In this document: one piece after another, positions 23,642 to 32,140 of the stretch
How the letters are laid out: each line of letters begins with the position of its first letter
How positions within the stretch are numbered: position 1 is the stretch's first letter
Assembly: GCA_050942875.1 (NCBI GenBank)
Contig: JBMNOD010000020.1
Span: 1-44,903, forward strand
DNA: 44,903 nt
Source of the DNA: JAAZAI01 sp050942875
GTDB lineage: Bacteria > Verrucomicrobiota > Kiritimatiellia > RFP12 > UBA3636
Direction of reading: 5' to 3'
Notes under the pieces: generated by a model
What the model was told of the DNA's origin: nothing
Database searches by the model: none
The model's input: the letters and a program-made list of their open reading frames with translations, nothing else
Program-made: the position numbers and the translations under genes

Positions 23642-24709
23642 ACTGACGATGGTGCTCATCTGGAAGATCGGAAGGAACATGGCAACGACAATGCCGCCGA
23701 TCACGATGCCAAGGAAGACCATCAGGAACGGCTCCATGAGCGCCGTCAGCGTCGCCAGCATCGCCTCGACTTCATCGTCGTAGGTGTCGGCGACGCTCTC
23801 AAGCATCTCGTCGATGCGTCCCGACTTCTCGCCGGCGGCGATCATGCGAACCATGAGAAGCGGCAGGAAAGGCTTGCCTTCGAGCGAGGAGCTCAAGGTG
23901 TCGCCCGCCTCGACGCCGTCGCGCGCCGACAGGAGAGATTGCTCGATGACCTTGTTGCCTATCGCCTGGGCGACGATCTGCAGCGCATCCAGGATGGGCA
24001 CGCCGCTCGTGAGCATCTGCGCGAAAAGCCGGCTGAAGCGGGCGATGGCGACTTTCTGGACAAGCGGGCCAAAGACAGGCAGCTTGAGAATGAAGCGATC
24101 GAAGAGATAGGATCCCCGAGCCGACTTTTTCCACTTGAAAAACCAGAGGACCAGGAAAACGACGACCGGCAGAATGAAATACCAGTTCGCCTTCATGAAG
24201 TTGCTTATGGCGACCAGCACGCGTGTGGGCAGCGGGAGCTGTTCGCCGAAGTCTTCGAACATGTCGGAAAAGACCGGCACGATGAAAGTAATCAAGCCAA
24301 ACGAAATGACGAGGGCCAGGCAGAGGATCACGACAGGGTACGTCAGCGCGGACTTGACTTTTCGCACAAGGCGCGCCGAGGCGTCCAGCATGGCGGCAAG
24401 ACGTTTCATGACCAGCGCGAACTGGCCGCTCTCCTCGCCCGCGGCGACCATGTTCACATACATGGAGTCGAAAATCCTGGGATACATCGCCAGCCCCTCC
24501 GAAAAGGGCGTCCCGCTCTCGATCACATCACGAAGACTGCGCAGCACGGTGCGGAAGCCCTGATGATGACATTGATCCTCAAGCGTGGAGATGCAGGTCA
24601 AAATTGGCAGCCCGGCATTCATCATGCCGGCCATCTGCCGCGTGAAAGGAATCAGCTCCCGCTTGCGGATCGCTCCAATGCCGCGAATGTGTTGATGCGC
24701 CTTAGCCAT
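23639..24709 (-). CDS. Type II secretion/type IV pilus inner-membrane platform protein (GspF/PilC family)
   Basis: The 356-residue protein contains two copies of the GspF domain (about residues 15-140 and 220-345), each with the GE(E/K)SG motif (AAGEESGQF and AAGEKSGRI), and three hydrophobic segments (about 122-148, 173-192 and 325-350). GspF/PilC is the polytopic platform that couples the cytoplasmic ATPase to pseudopilus assembly. GGAAGG precedes the ATG. It is downstream of gspE with 48 bp between, the normal pairing. Its stop codon coincides with the border of the MITE-like element. Confidence 0.94.
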   Translation of the reverse strand: MAKAHQHIRGIGAIRKRELIPFTRQMAGMMNAGLPILTCISTLEDQCHHQGFRTVLRSLRDVIESGTPFSEGLAMYPRIFDSMYVNMVAAGEESGQFALVMKRLAAMLDASARLVRKVKSALTYPVVILCLALVISFGLITFIVPVFSDMFEDFGEQLPLPTRVLVAISNFMKANWYFILPVVVFLVLWFFKWKKSARGSYLFDRFILKLPVFGPLVQKVAIARFSRLFAQMLTSGVPILDALQIVAQAIGNKVIEQSLLSARDGVEAGDTLSSSLEGKPFLPLLMVRMIAAGEKSGRIDEMLESVADTYDDEVEAMLATLTALMEPFLMVFLGIVIGGIVVAMFLPIFQMSTIVS

Positions 24710-24757
24710 GGTACCCTTCCAGTTTCGTTGTCTTCGTTGTCATTGTCTCGTCCGCCA

Positions 24758-26479
24758 TCATTCGCTGCCCGTTACCTCGAGCGCGGCGTTGAGCGACGTG
24801 ATCCCCGCCCGAACCTTCATGACCCCCACCCGCTTGAGAGTGACCATGCCCTCGGCAACGGCCACGTCGCGGATGACCGGCGACGCCGAGCCGCGCGTGA
24901 TCTCCGCGCGGATGGCGTCGGTCACCGGCAGCACCTCCATGATCGCGCCGCGTCCCTTGTAGCCCGTGCCGTTGCACTTGGGGCAGCCGACAGCCTCGAA
25001 AATCGTCCCGTCGGCCAAATCGGCCGGATCGATCTCGTTGGCGCCGAGGACGGCGGGGTCGATCTCGGTCGGGCGCTTGCAAACCGGACAAAGCCGACGG
25101 TAGAGGCGCTGGGCCTGCGCGAGGATGAGCGAGGACGAGATGAGAAAAGGCGGCACCCCCATGTCGATGAGGCGGGCAATGACGCCGGCGGCGTCGTTGG
25201 TGTGCAGGGTGCTCAAAACCAGATGCCCGGTCAACGCCGCTTTGACGGCGATGTCCGCCGTCTCGCCGTCGCGAATTTCACCCACGAGGACGATGTCTGG
25301 ATCCTGACGGAGCACGGAGCGCAGCACATTGGCAAACGTGAGCCCAACCTGTTCGTTGACGTGGACCTGGTTGACGCCGGGCAGTTCGTATTCGACGGGG
25401 TCCTCGGCCGTGACGATGTTGACATCGGGCTGATTGAGGTCTTGCAGGCAGGAATAGAGGGTCGTGGTCTTGCCGGAGCCCGTGGGGCCCGTGACGAGCA
25501 GGATGCCATGAGGCTGCTGGATGGCGTGATTCATCGCGCGATAGGCGAAATCGTCGAGGCCGAGCGCGGCGAGGCCAGGGGCGAGGTTCGACTTGTCGAG
25601 CGTGCGCATGACGACTTTCTCGCCATGGATCGTCGGCAGGATGCTCACGCGGATGTCCACGTCCTTGTTGAGCGCCTTGACGCGAAAACGACCGTCCTGC
25701 GGGTTCCGTCGTTCGGCGATGTCGAGGTCCGCCATGATCTTGATGCGCGACACGATGGCGTTGTGCAGCGCCTTGGGCGGACTCGGCCGCTCGATGAGCG
25801 CGCCGTCGATGCGATAACGAAGGCGCGAGGCCTTCTCCAGCGCCTCGAAATGGATGTCGCTGGCGCTCGTTCGCAAGGCCTCGATGAGCATCATGTTGAC
25901 CATGCGAATGACCGGCGCCGCATCGGCGGAGGCGACGGCCTGGTCAAGCGACTCGTCCTGCATGGACTCGCTGCTGAACTCCAGTTCGGACTCCGGCGAG
26001 CGCATGATGTTCTCCATCGCCAGATTCGGATTCTCCGACTCCTTCTTGGCGCGGGCCCGGGCGAGCGTTTCCTTGACCTCCTTCTCCAACGCCACAAGCG
26101 GGATGATCTCCAAACGCGTGGTGCGGGCGACCTCTTCCTGCAGGACAAAGTCAAACGGATCGCCAAACACCACGGCAAGCCGTCCGCCAACCTGCATCAG
26201 CGGCACGGCCTTGACCCGAATCCAGAAATCCACAGGCGCCAGCTCCAACAGCTTGCGAGGCGGCAAAAACGTGCTGGGCAAGCTGACGGGGCGCATGTTG
26301 AAATACGAGGCCACCGCCAGCAACAGAGCCCCCGGCTCCACTCGTTCAGTCTGGAGCAAGTACTTGTCAAGCGGCGTCCGTCCAGCTTCCGACCTGACGG
26401 TGCGCAACTCGGCCTCGGTCAGCAACCCGCGCTGTAGCAGCACAGTCTGAAAACTCGAATAATCTTGCGCCTCTGCCAT
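24758..26479 (-). CDS. Type II secretion/type IV pilus assembly ATPase (GspE/PilB family)
   Basis: The 573-residue protein has an N-terminal GspE/PilB domain (about 1-130), a linker, then the AAA-like secretion ATPase: Walker A GPTGSGKTTT, Asp box TAEDPVEYELPG, Walker B IVLVGEIRDGET, His box LSTLHTNDA, and a four-cysteine zinc site (CPVC, CPKC). It energises pseudopilin or pilin polymerisation at the inner membrane. ATG at 26479 has GAGGTGG upstream; a TTG six codons earlier is less likely. gspF follows. A possible sigma-54 promoter lies at 26546-26560. Confidence 0.95.
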   Translation of the reverse strand: MAEAQDYSSFQTVLLQRGLLTEAELRTVRSEAGRTPLDKYLLQTERVEPGALLLAVASYFNMRPVSLPSTFLPPRKLLELAPVDFWIRVKAVPLMQVGGRLAVVFGDPFDFVLQEEVARTTRLEIIPLVALEKEVKETLARARAKKESENPNLAMENIMRSPESELEFSSESMQDESLDQAVASADAAPVIRMVNMMLIEALRTSASDIHFEALEKASRLRYRIDGALIERPSPPKALHNAIVSRIKIMADLDIAERRNPQDGRFRVKALNKDVDIRVSILPTIHGEKVVMRTLDKSNLAPGLAALGLDDFAYRAMNHAIQQPHGILLVTGPTGSGKTTTLYSCLQDLNQPDVNIVTAEDPVEYELPGVNQVHVNEQVGLTFANVLRSVLRQDPDIVLVGEIRDGETADIAVKAALTGHLVLSTLHTNDAAGVIARLIDMGVPPFLISSSLILAQAQRLYRRLCPVCKRPTEIDPAVLGANEIDPADLADGTIFEAVGCPKCNGTGYKGRGAIMEVLPVTDAIRAEITRGSASPVIRDVAVAEGMVTLKRVGVMKVRAGITSLNAALEVTGSE

Positions 26480-26545
26480 GTCCACCTCGGATTCCAATCA
26501 ATGTCGCAGCGTCTTCGTCGCCACGTGCGGTTTTCTCAATGGTGA

Positions 26546-26560
26546 GCAGATTCCATGCCA
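26546..26560 (-). promoter_or_regulatory. Possible sigma-54 (-24/-12) promoter upstream of gspE
   Basis: On the minus strand TGGCATGGAATCTGC has GG and GC elements separated by the required ten bases and matches TGGCAC-N5-TTGC at all but two positions. The transcript would start near 26534, about 55 bases before the gspE ATG. Chance matches are possible. Confidence 0.35.
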
Positions 26561-26814
26561 TGCAATTTTGGATTTGGCAGGATTCCATCCACCAAGGCAA
26601 TCTTGTCAAAAAGCGACTTTTTAGTGAGGAGTGCGTAGAGCGCAGGGAGGAGTTCAGGCTGGGGACACCCCAGACCTCGTTATGACCAGCCTTTTTGTGT
26701 TCTCTTGTGTTTCGCAGCCATTCTCCACCCGGCGAAGCCGCCCCGGCCCAATTTCCAGCTTCAAGTTTCAAGTTCCCATCCGTCAATTTCCGCTCGACAA
26801 ACCCGCCGAAAAAC
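26561..26814. repeat. Gene-free interval holding dispersed repeat modules
   Basis: A GA-rich stretch and the hairpin TGGGGACACCCCA (26660-26672) are shared with the array at 7-196. The stretch 26691-26756, containing CCCGGCGAAGCCGCC, is one of three copies of a dispersed repeat; the others are at 32442-32517 (inverted) and 39232-39311. No complete gene was found. Confidence 0.7.
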
Positions 26815-26970
26815 GGTACCAACGCCGAGGAAAGCGCGAAGCTCATGTTCCTCGACACCGATCGTTCCTGGTTCCGGACGACGCGGGACAACGGCCTCTT
26901 TTCGCTTCTCGACGGCAACCACCTGCCGTTCAAGGACGAACTGGAGTTCACGACGACCGGACAAAAACAC
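26815..26970 (+). pseudogene. Possible coding remnant of unknown family
   Basis: This short plus-strand frame reads like protein (for example LMFLDTDRSWFRTTRDNG) and has a strongly G/C-biased third codon position like real genes here. It lacks a convincing ribosome site at its only ATG (26845) and has no stop before it enters the antisense of the neighbouring amidohydrolase gene. It may be the leftover of a gene broken by repeat insertion. I do not recognise the family. Confidence 0.25.
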
Positions 26971-27816
26971 CTAGGACTGAACCCTGAACCGTGGCTCCTT
27001 TGTGTGCGGCGACCCGGTTGCCGCACACCCCAGCCCCAGCAGCCGCGCGGCGTTGCCGCCGAGAATGGCGGACTCTTCATCAGGCGAGACCCCCAGCTCG
27101 CGGACGGCGTCAATCGCCGCCTGCGGATCGTCCCAAGGCGAATCGCTGCCCATCACGAACTTGTCCGCGCCATGGCGTTCCACAAGCCGCTTCATCTGGT
27201 CGAACGGCATGAACTGGCGGCTGAACGACGTGTCGAAAACCAAGTGGGTGCCGACCAGCAGCTTCTCGACGCCATCCCACCGCTTCCAGCCGCCCAGGTG
27301 CGCGAGAATGGCTCGTCCGTGCGGGAGTCGATCGAGCACCCGGGCGAAATGCTCCGGTGCGCCATGCACCGGAGGCGGAACGCCAATGTCGGCGCCCGCG
27401 TGGAAAAGGACGATCAGCCCCAGCTCGTCGATCAGCCGGTAGATCGGAAACATGCGCGCGTCGTCCACGTAGAAACCCTGGTATTCGGGATGAAGCTTGA
27501 CGCCCTTGATCCCGGCGGCGGCGAGGCGCTTCAGCTCGTCCGCCCAGTCCGTGCCGTCGGGGTGTATGCTGCCGAAGGGAATCAGCTCCGGCTCCCGTCG
27601 TTCGATCGCCCACGTGTTCACGGTGCGGTTCTGGGACGGCTTTGTCGCAATCTGCAACATCACCGAACGATCGACGCCCGCGCGCTTCATCGAGGCGACC
27701 AGCGACGCAACCGTGCCATCAAGCGGCGCCTTGACGCCTGCATTGGCCTCGAGCACGGCCATGGCGCGCGGAGCAAGCGCATCGGGGAAGCAGTGGGTGT
27801 GGAAATCAATGATCAT
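26971..27816 (-). CDS. Amidohydrolase family protein (metal-dependent TIM-barrel hydrolase)
   Basis: The 281-residue protein opens with the metal-binding MIIDFHTHCFPD and continues with the amidohydrolase-2 pattern: GVKLHPEYQGF, the LFHAG metal histidine, ILAHLGG, and the C-terminal VMGSDSPWDD that provides the catalytic aspartate, ending in NAARLLGL. The reaction may be hydrolysis or decarboxylation; the substrate is unknown. The ATG at 27816 has GAAGG five bases upstream and overlaps the end of the preceding gene by 11 bp; an ATG at 27840 is also in frame. It is the last gene of the lipid/ABC operon. Confidence 0.88.
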   Translation of the reverse strand: MIIDFHTHCFPDALAPRAMAVLEANAGVKAPLDGTVASLVASMKRAGVDRSVMLQIATKPSQNRTVNTWAIERREPELIPFGSIHPDGTDWADELKRLAAAGIKGVKLHPEYQGFYVDDARMFPIYRLIDELGLIVLFHAGADIGVPPPVHGAPEHFARVLDRLPHGRAILAHLGGWKRWDGVEKLLVGTHLVFDTSFSRQFMPFDQMKRLVERHGADKFVMGSDSPWDDPQAAIDAVRELGVSPDEESAILGGNAARLLGLGCAATGSPHTKEPRFRVQS

Positions 27817-28738
27817 GGCCTTCGTTCCATTTCCGGACATAGCCCGAGAAGCTCCTGACGAGCCGATCGATCCGCGGACCCGGGCGCACCGCCCACGTGT
27901 CCGTCAGAATATGGACGTCGCCTGTCTTGACGGCATTCACGGTGGAAAGGCGGCTCCAGTGGCCGAGCGCCTTTTCAGCGCCATCGATCGCCGCGTCGCC
28001 GACAATGATGTCCACGATGATGTCGGGATTCATCTTGAGCACGCCTTCGCGCGAGACAACGGGGAACGGCAGCGGGCCGTCGTAGGCGTTTGTACCACCG
28101 ACGATGTTCACAATCCCCTCGTAGAAATTGCCGCGCCCCGAGATGTAGATCCGTTCGAGGGAGTCAGGGTGGCGACCGGCGCAAATCAACATCCGAGGCG
28201 GCGACTCCGGGGCGTGGGCCTTGGCCTGGGCAATGATGTCGTTGACGTGTTCGAGCCAGAGTTCGGCGTTGCCCGTGGCATTGAAGCGCTCCGCGACATC
28301 CCAGACGCTCTGGAAGATCTGGTCAAGCGAATTCACCGGAACTTCGATGGGGGCGATGTGCAGTTTTTCGAGCGCCTGGCGAAGCCTGGCCTGGGCCTGG
28401 GCATCCGAAAGCAACACGAAGTCGGGCTTCAAGCGGGCGATGGACTCGACGTTGACCGAGCCCAACGACCCCACTGAAGGAAGATTCGTCGCCACATCGG
28501 GGAAATCGCAGTAGTCCGACCGTCCGACAAGATTCGTGCCAAGCCCGAGCATGTACACCATTTCCGTGACGGCCGGGACCAGCGAGACGAGACGCGAATG
28601 CTCTGGGGCGACGGCAGGCGTTTGCGGCAATGGCGCCACCTGTTCGCGGCGTTGAAGGGTCTGCAAGCGCCAAACAGCGAAGAAGGCGATGAGCAACAGC
28701 GTGGCGAGAATGATCGCAAGAAGAGAACGGGGTTTCAT
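27806..28738 (-). CDS. BtuF/FepB-type substrate-binding protein, membrane-anchored
   Basis: The 310-residue protein starts with a single hydrophobic segment (LLAIILATLLLIAFFAVW) that lacks a lipobox, so it is probably an N-terminal anchor. The rest matches periplasmic-binding-protein class III: RLVSLVPAVTEMVYMLGLG, VGRSDYCDFP, LPSVGSLGSVNVESIARLKPDFVLL, and a second lobe with ISGRGNFYEGIVNIVGGTNAY. Such proteins bind cobalamin, heme or siderophores for import. Its start codon overlaps the permease stop in ATGA. There is no BtuC/FecCD-type permease; the adjacent permease is of the ABC-2 type, an unusual partner. Confidence 0.88.
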   Translation of the reverse strand: MKPRSLLAIILATLLLIAFFAVWRLQTLQRREQVAPLPQTPAVAPEHSRLVSLVPAVTEMVYMLGLGTNLVGRSDYCDFPDVATNLPSVGSLGSVNVESIARLKPDFVLLSDAQAQARLRQALEKLHIAPIEVPVNSLDQIFQSVWDVAERFNATGNAELWLEHVNDIIAQAKAHAPESPPRMLICAGRHPDSLERIYISGRGNFYEGIVNIVGGTNAYDGPLPFPVVSREGVLKMNPDIIVDIIVGDAAIDGAEKALGHWSRLSTVNAVKTGDVHILTDTWAVRPGPRIDRLVRSFSGYVRKWNEGHDH

Positions 28739-29463
28739 TTGCTTGACGTGATCCAGCGCCGGGACTCCAGTACACGGACGGCGCAGAAGAGGAAAAAGGC
28801 AATGGCGGAAATCGCGGCGAAAAGCACTCGCGTGTCGGCCGAGCCGCGTGCAAAGTCGGCGATGTCCGTCGGCAATAGCAGGAGGCGGCCGCCGAAACCA
28901 GGGACGTTGCCGGTGAACGCAGCGGCGCAGGCCAGCGTGAAGACGCCCGTTGCGAGCGCGGCCGCGGCCGGATGCGGCGCGAGCAGTGAAACCAGCGCGC
29001 CGCCCGCACATCCCGCGACGGCGAAGAGGGCCACCACCCCCAAACCCGTGTAAAGTGAAGGACGGCTGCACGCCGGAGCCGGCGCGGCATAGGCCATGTA
29101 GATCGGCAAGACAAGGCACGCAAGCAGGAGCGAGATGAAGACGAGCGTGCAGGCGGCGGCGAACTTGCCGAGCACGACCTGCGCATCGCTCACCGGCGCC
29201 GTCATCAGCGCCTCCAACGTGCCATGGACGCGTTCGGAGGCGAAGAGGCTCATCGTGAAGAGCGCGACGGGGATGCACAGCACGAGCAAAAGCTGGGTGC
29301 AGAAGACGGCGGGCATGTGCTCGATGGTGCCCGCGGCGATTCGAAGCGCCGAGGTAAAGCGCAAGCCGAGGACGGCCGCGAACCCAGCCGCGATCCACCA
29401 GAAGGCCGTCGAACGCAACGCGGCGAGACACTCGCGTTTCCAGATCGTCACCGCCGGGTTCAT
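28735..29463 (-). CDS. ABC-2 type transporter permease
   Basis: The 242-residue protein has six hydrophobic segments and the ABC-2 permease features seen in NosY/GldF-type proteins: an N-terminal cytoplasmic MNPAVTIWKRECLAALRS, the elbow with FASERVHGTLEALMTAPVSDAQVVLGKF, and paired hydrophobic helices to the end. ABC-2 permeases usually export or move lipids, polysaccharides or drugs. AGGAGG precedes the ATG. The start overlaps the ATPase stop and the stop overlaps the binding-protein start, both as ATGA, indicating tight translational coupling. Confidence 0.9.
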   Translation of the reverse strand: MNPAVTIWKRECLAALRSTAFWWIAAGFAAVLGLRFTSALRIAAGTIEHMPAVFCTQLLLVLCIPVALFTMSLFASERVHGTLEALMTAPVSDAQVVLGKFAAACTLVFISLLLACLVLPIYMAYAAPAPACSRPSLYTGLGVVALFAVAGCAGGALVSLLAPHPAAAALATGVFTLACAAAFTGNVPGFGGRLLLLPTDIADFARGSADTRVLFAAISAIAFFLFCAVRVLESRRWITSSK

Positions 29464-30197
29464 GCCATCCCTCCTGCCTCTTCCTCCGCCAGGGCGCGCC
29501 ATTCGGCGAACATCGCCTGCAATGAAGCGTGTCGGAGGCAATCCGTGCCGGGGACGTCCGCCACGATCCGCCCCTGGTCGAGAAAGAGGATGCGCGTCGC
29601 GACAGCCTGGATCAGCGCGCGCGAATGCGTCGTGAAAAGCAGCGTCCGATTCGCGCAGACCTCGGGCGAAACGAGATGTTCCGCAAGCTTTTCCGCCTGG
29701 TCTGGATCGCAAGCGGCCAGCGGATCATCGAGGAGCAGCACGGGGGGCTCGTGCAGGATCGCTTCAGCGATGCAAACGCGTCTGCGGATTCCATTCGAGA
29801 GCGAGCCGATTCGAACGTTGCGCAGCGCCGAGAGGTCGCAAAGCTGGATCACCTCGTGAAGGCGGCGGCGTAAGTTCAGGCGCCCCATTCGACGGAGGCG
29901 TCCGCGAAACTTGAGGTACTCCGCCACGCGCATGTCCGCATAGGCAGGGGCGCCCTCGGGCAAATAACCCAGGCTCGCGCGGACGGCGGCGGCCTCCGCA
30001 AAGACATCGTGCCCGGCCACCGTCGCGTAGCCGGACGTCGCCGGCAAGTAGGTGGCGAGGATGCGCAACAGCGTCGTCTTGCCGGCGCCATTGCCGCCGG
30101 TCAGCGCAATCCGCTCGCCCGGCGCGGCGTCGAGCGCCACGCCCTGGAGGACGCTCTGCGAGCCGAATTTTCGCGTCAGTTCGTGAACTTGGATCAT
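29460..30197 (-). CDS. ABC transporter ATP-binding protein with altered Walker B
   Basis: The 245-residue ATPase has Walker A GGNGAGKTT (34-42), a Q-loop region (LGYLPEGAP), the signature IGSLSNGIRRRV, Walker B VLLLDDP and H-loop TTHS. Two features differ from textbook ABC ATPases: the signature is LSNGI rather than LSGGQ, and the catalytic glutamate after Walker B is aspartate. The LSNGxRRR form is common in ABC-2 (CcmA-like) subfamilies; the Asp could slow hydrolysis. It overlaps the acyltransferase stop by ATGA and pairs with the downstream permease. Confidence 0.92.
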   Translation of the reverse strand: MIQVHELTRKFGSQSVLQGVALDAAPGERIALTGGNGAGKTTLLRILATYLPATSGYATVAGHDVFAEAAAVRASLGYLPEGAPAYADMRVAEYLKFRGRLRRMGRLNLRRRLHEVIQLCDLSALRNVRIGSLSNGIRRRVCIAEAILHEPPVLLLDDPLAACDPDQAEKLAEHLVSPEVCANRTLLFTTHSRALIQAVATRILFLDQGRIVADVPGTDCLRHASLQAMFAEWRALAEEEAGGMA

Positions 30198-32029
30198 GGG
30201 GCAGGCTGGTGGTGTTCGCGGAAGAGGCCGTCGGCCTCGTCGCCCATGTAGCGGGCGCGGGTGCGGGGATCCGTTTTGCGCAAGTCAATGAGAATCAACC
30301 CGTCAACCACGTCGCTGAAGTCGGTGTCGAGGTTGAAGGCGAGGATCTTGCCGCCAAGCTTCAGGTACTGCCTGATGAGGATGGGGATGCCCTTGCCATC
30401 CTTCTCAATGTCCTGGATGATCGTCGAAACCTCGTCGACATCGCTGATGAAAGGCTGGAAGTCGGGATTCTGCCACTCCTCGCGCACCTTGGACTTGCGC
30501 GGCTTGCGGCGTGGCTTGACGAAACGGGAGAGCTCGGTGGAGAAATTCGAAAGCCGCAGGGAGCGCAACAGCATGTTGCGCGACGTGTCGCGGTAGTCCG
30601 CCGTGATGCTCACCGGGCCAAAGAGATTGGCGTATTGCGGATTCCGGCCGATGAAAGCGCCAATGCCCTTCCACAGGAAGAGCAGCGGCGCGAAGTTGCG
30701 CTGATACTCCGGACGGACAAACGAGCGGCCCAGTTCAATCGCAGGCTGGAAGCGCCGCAGCAGCTTCTCGTTGAACTTGAAGAGCGTGTTCGTGTAGAGC
30801 CCGCGAACGCCGAAGCGCGCGACGATCTCGTCGGCAAGGCCCAATCGGTACGCGCCGACGACCTGCCGGTTTTTCGTGTTCCAGAGGAAAAGATGGTGGT
30901 AGTGCGAGTCAAAGACGTCGATGTCGATTTTACGCCCGGTCCCCTCGCCCACCGCGCGGAACGTGATTTCGCGCAGGCGGCCAATCTCGCGCAGAATGGC
31001 GGACGACTCGGGAAGCTTCGCGATAAAGACCTGAAGACCCGCTCCATCAAGCAAATGCGCCTCGGGGGGGAGCGTGGCAATGTCCGCCTCGATCGCCTCC
31101 ACCGGCGTCTCCGCCAGAATCTCTTCCGGGACGTTGGCCGCCTGCTTGCGCAGGCGCCGGAGACGCAACAGCCTATGCCGCGGCGACTTGGTCGCGCGAC
31201 CGGCGAGCGAATACGTCCGCAAACGCATGTACTTCGTCAGATCCTCGTCATCCTTGAACTTCGCCACTTCCGCTGGCGCAATCGGCGACCCGATGAAGAC
31301 CTCGATGGTGCTGCTCGTCTTCTTGCTCGTCATCGTCGGCAACATGACGGTCCGCAATCGTGGGTGGACAAGCCCCGCGATCTGGAAGAGCGCAGGATTG
31401 CGCCCCGCGAAAAACATCGGGACAATCGTCGCGCCCGTCTTCCGGGCAATGCCGGCGATCGTCGTGGACCATGCCGGATCGCGCACGGAGCCGCTGCGGA
31501 GGTCGATGCTGGAGACTTCGCCGGAAGGGAAGACGCCAAGGACGTGCCCGTCGCGAAGCCATTTCATCGTCTCAAGCAATGGCTTGATGTTTTGCTTCGC
31601 CGCTTTCGACGAGCCGAAAGGATTGACGGGAATGAACATGTCCCGCATCTCCGGAATGAGCTGGAGCAGGTAGTTCGCCATCACCTTCGCGTCCGGGCGG
31701 ACGGAGTTGAGGATGCTGAGCATCACCACGCCTTCGATGCCGCCGAACGGATGGTTTGAAGCGACGATGACCGGCCCCGTCCTGGGAATCCGCCCGCGAT
31801 CTTCGTCGGGCACCACAACTTGCACATCCATGCCGAGTAGAATATCGTCGCAAAAATGCCGGGAGGCGTCCTCCTCGTGGATGCGGCGGCCATCAGAGAG
31901 GATCTTGTCCAGCTTATGCAAGCCGACGGCGCGCTCGACGATTCTGCGGGCAATGGGGTTGCGCATCCCAACGGGGGCGGTGGCGGGATCGATTTTAAAA
32001 ACTCTGTCGTCTTTCTTCTGGTTCATCAT
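30194..32029 (-). CDS. Bifunctional acyltransferase, OlsF-like (PlsC domain plus N-acyltransferase domain)
   Basis: The 611-residue protein joins two acyltransferase domains. Residues about 70-260 are a lysophospholipid/glycerol-phosphate acyltransferase (PlsC) domain with the variant motif SNHPFGGIEG and the FPSGEVSS block. Residues about 340-510 match the GNAT-like hemolysin/OlsB/GlsB family: REITFRAVGEGTGR, DVFDSHYHHLFLW and VVGAYRLG, plus GRSFVRPEYQR. OlsF proteins with this order make ornithine lipids by N- then O-acylation; Bacteroidetes GlsB/GlsA do the same for glycine lipids as separate proteins. The amino acid used here is not predictable. Where the usual motif has Asp, this one has Glu (HPFGGIE). 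First gene of a five-gene overlapping operon. Confidence 0.88.
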   Translation of the reverse strand: MMNQKKDDRVFKIDPATAPVGMRNPIARRIVERAVGLHKLDKILSDGRRIHEEDASRHFCDDILLGMDVQVVVPDEDRGRIPRTGPVIVASNHPFGGIEGVVMLSILNSVRPDAKVMANYLLQLIPEMRDMFIPVNPFGSSKAAKQNIKPLLETMKWLRDGHVLGVFPSGEVSSIDLRSGSVRDPAWSTTIAGIARKTGATIVPMFFAGRNPALFQIAGLVHPRLRTVMLPTMTSKKTSSTIEVFIGSPIAPAEVAKFKDDEDLTKYMRLRTYSLAGRATKSPRHRLLRLRRLRKQAANVPEEILAETPVEAIEADIATLPPEAHLLDGAGLQVFIAKLPESSAILREIGRLREITFRAVGEGTGRKIDIDVFDSHYHHLFLWNTKNRQVVGAYRLGLADEIVARFGVRGLYTNTLFKFNEKLLRRFQPAIELGRSFVRPEYQRNFAPLLFLWKGIGAFIGRNPQYANLFGPVSITADYRDTSRNMLLRSLRLSNFSTELSRFVKPRRKPRKSKVREEWQNPDFQPFISDVDEVSTIIQDIEKDGKGIPILIRQYLKLGGKILAFNLDTDFSDVVDGLILIDLRKTDPRTRARYMGDEADGLFREHHQPAP

Positions 32030-32110
32030 TTCTTTCGAGCGAGGTTGGGCGCACCGCTCCCTGAGCCTGGGTCAACGGGAGGGGTGCCGGATTCATTCGA
32101 CATGCTTTGG

Positions 32111-32140
32111 ATTGTACACCAGAGAGCAAGGTCGGCGCAA
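32111..32140 (-). promoter_or_regulatory. Candidate promoter of the acyltransferase-ABC operon
   Basis: Minus-strand TTGCGC (32140-32135) is followed after 18 bases by TACAAT (32116-32111). The message would start near 32104 with a leader of about 75 bases. The -10 box is good, the -35 weak. Confidence 0.45.
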
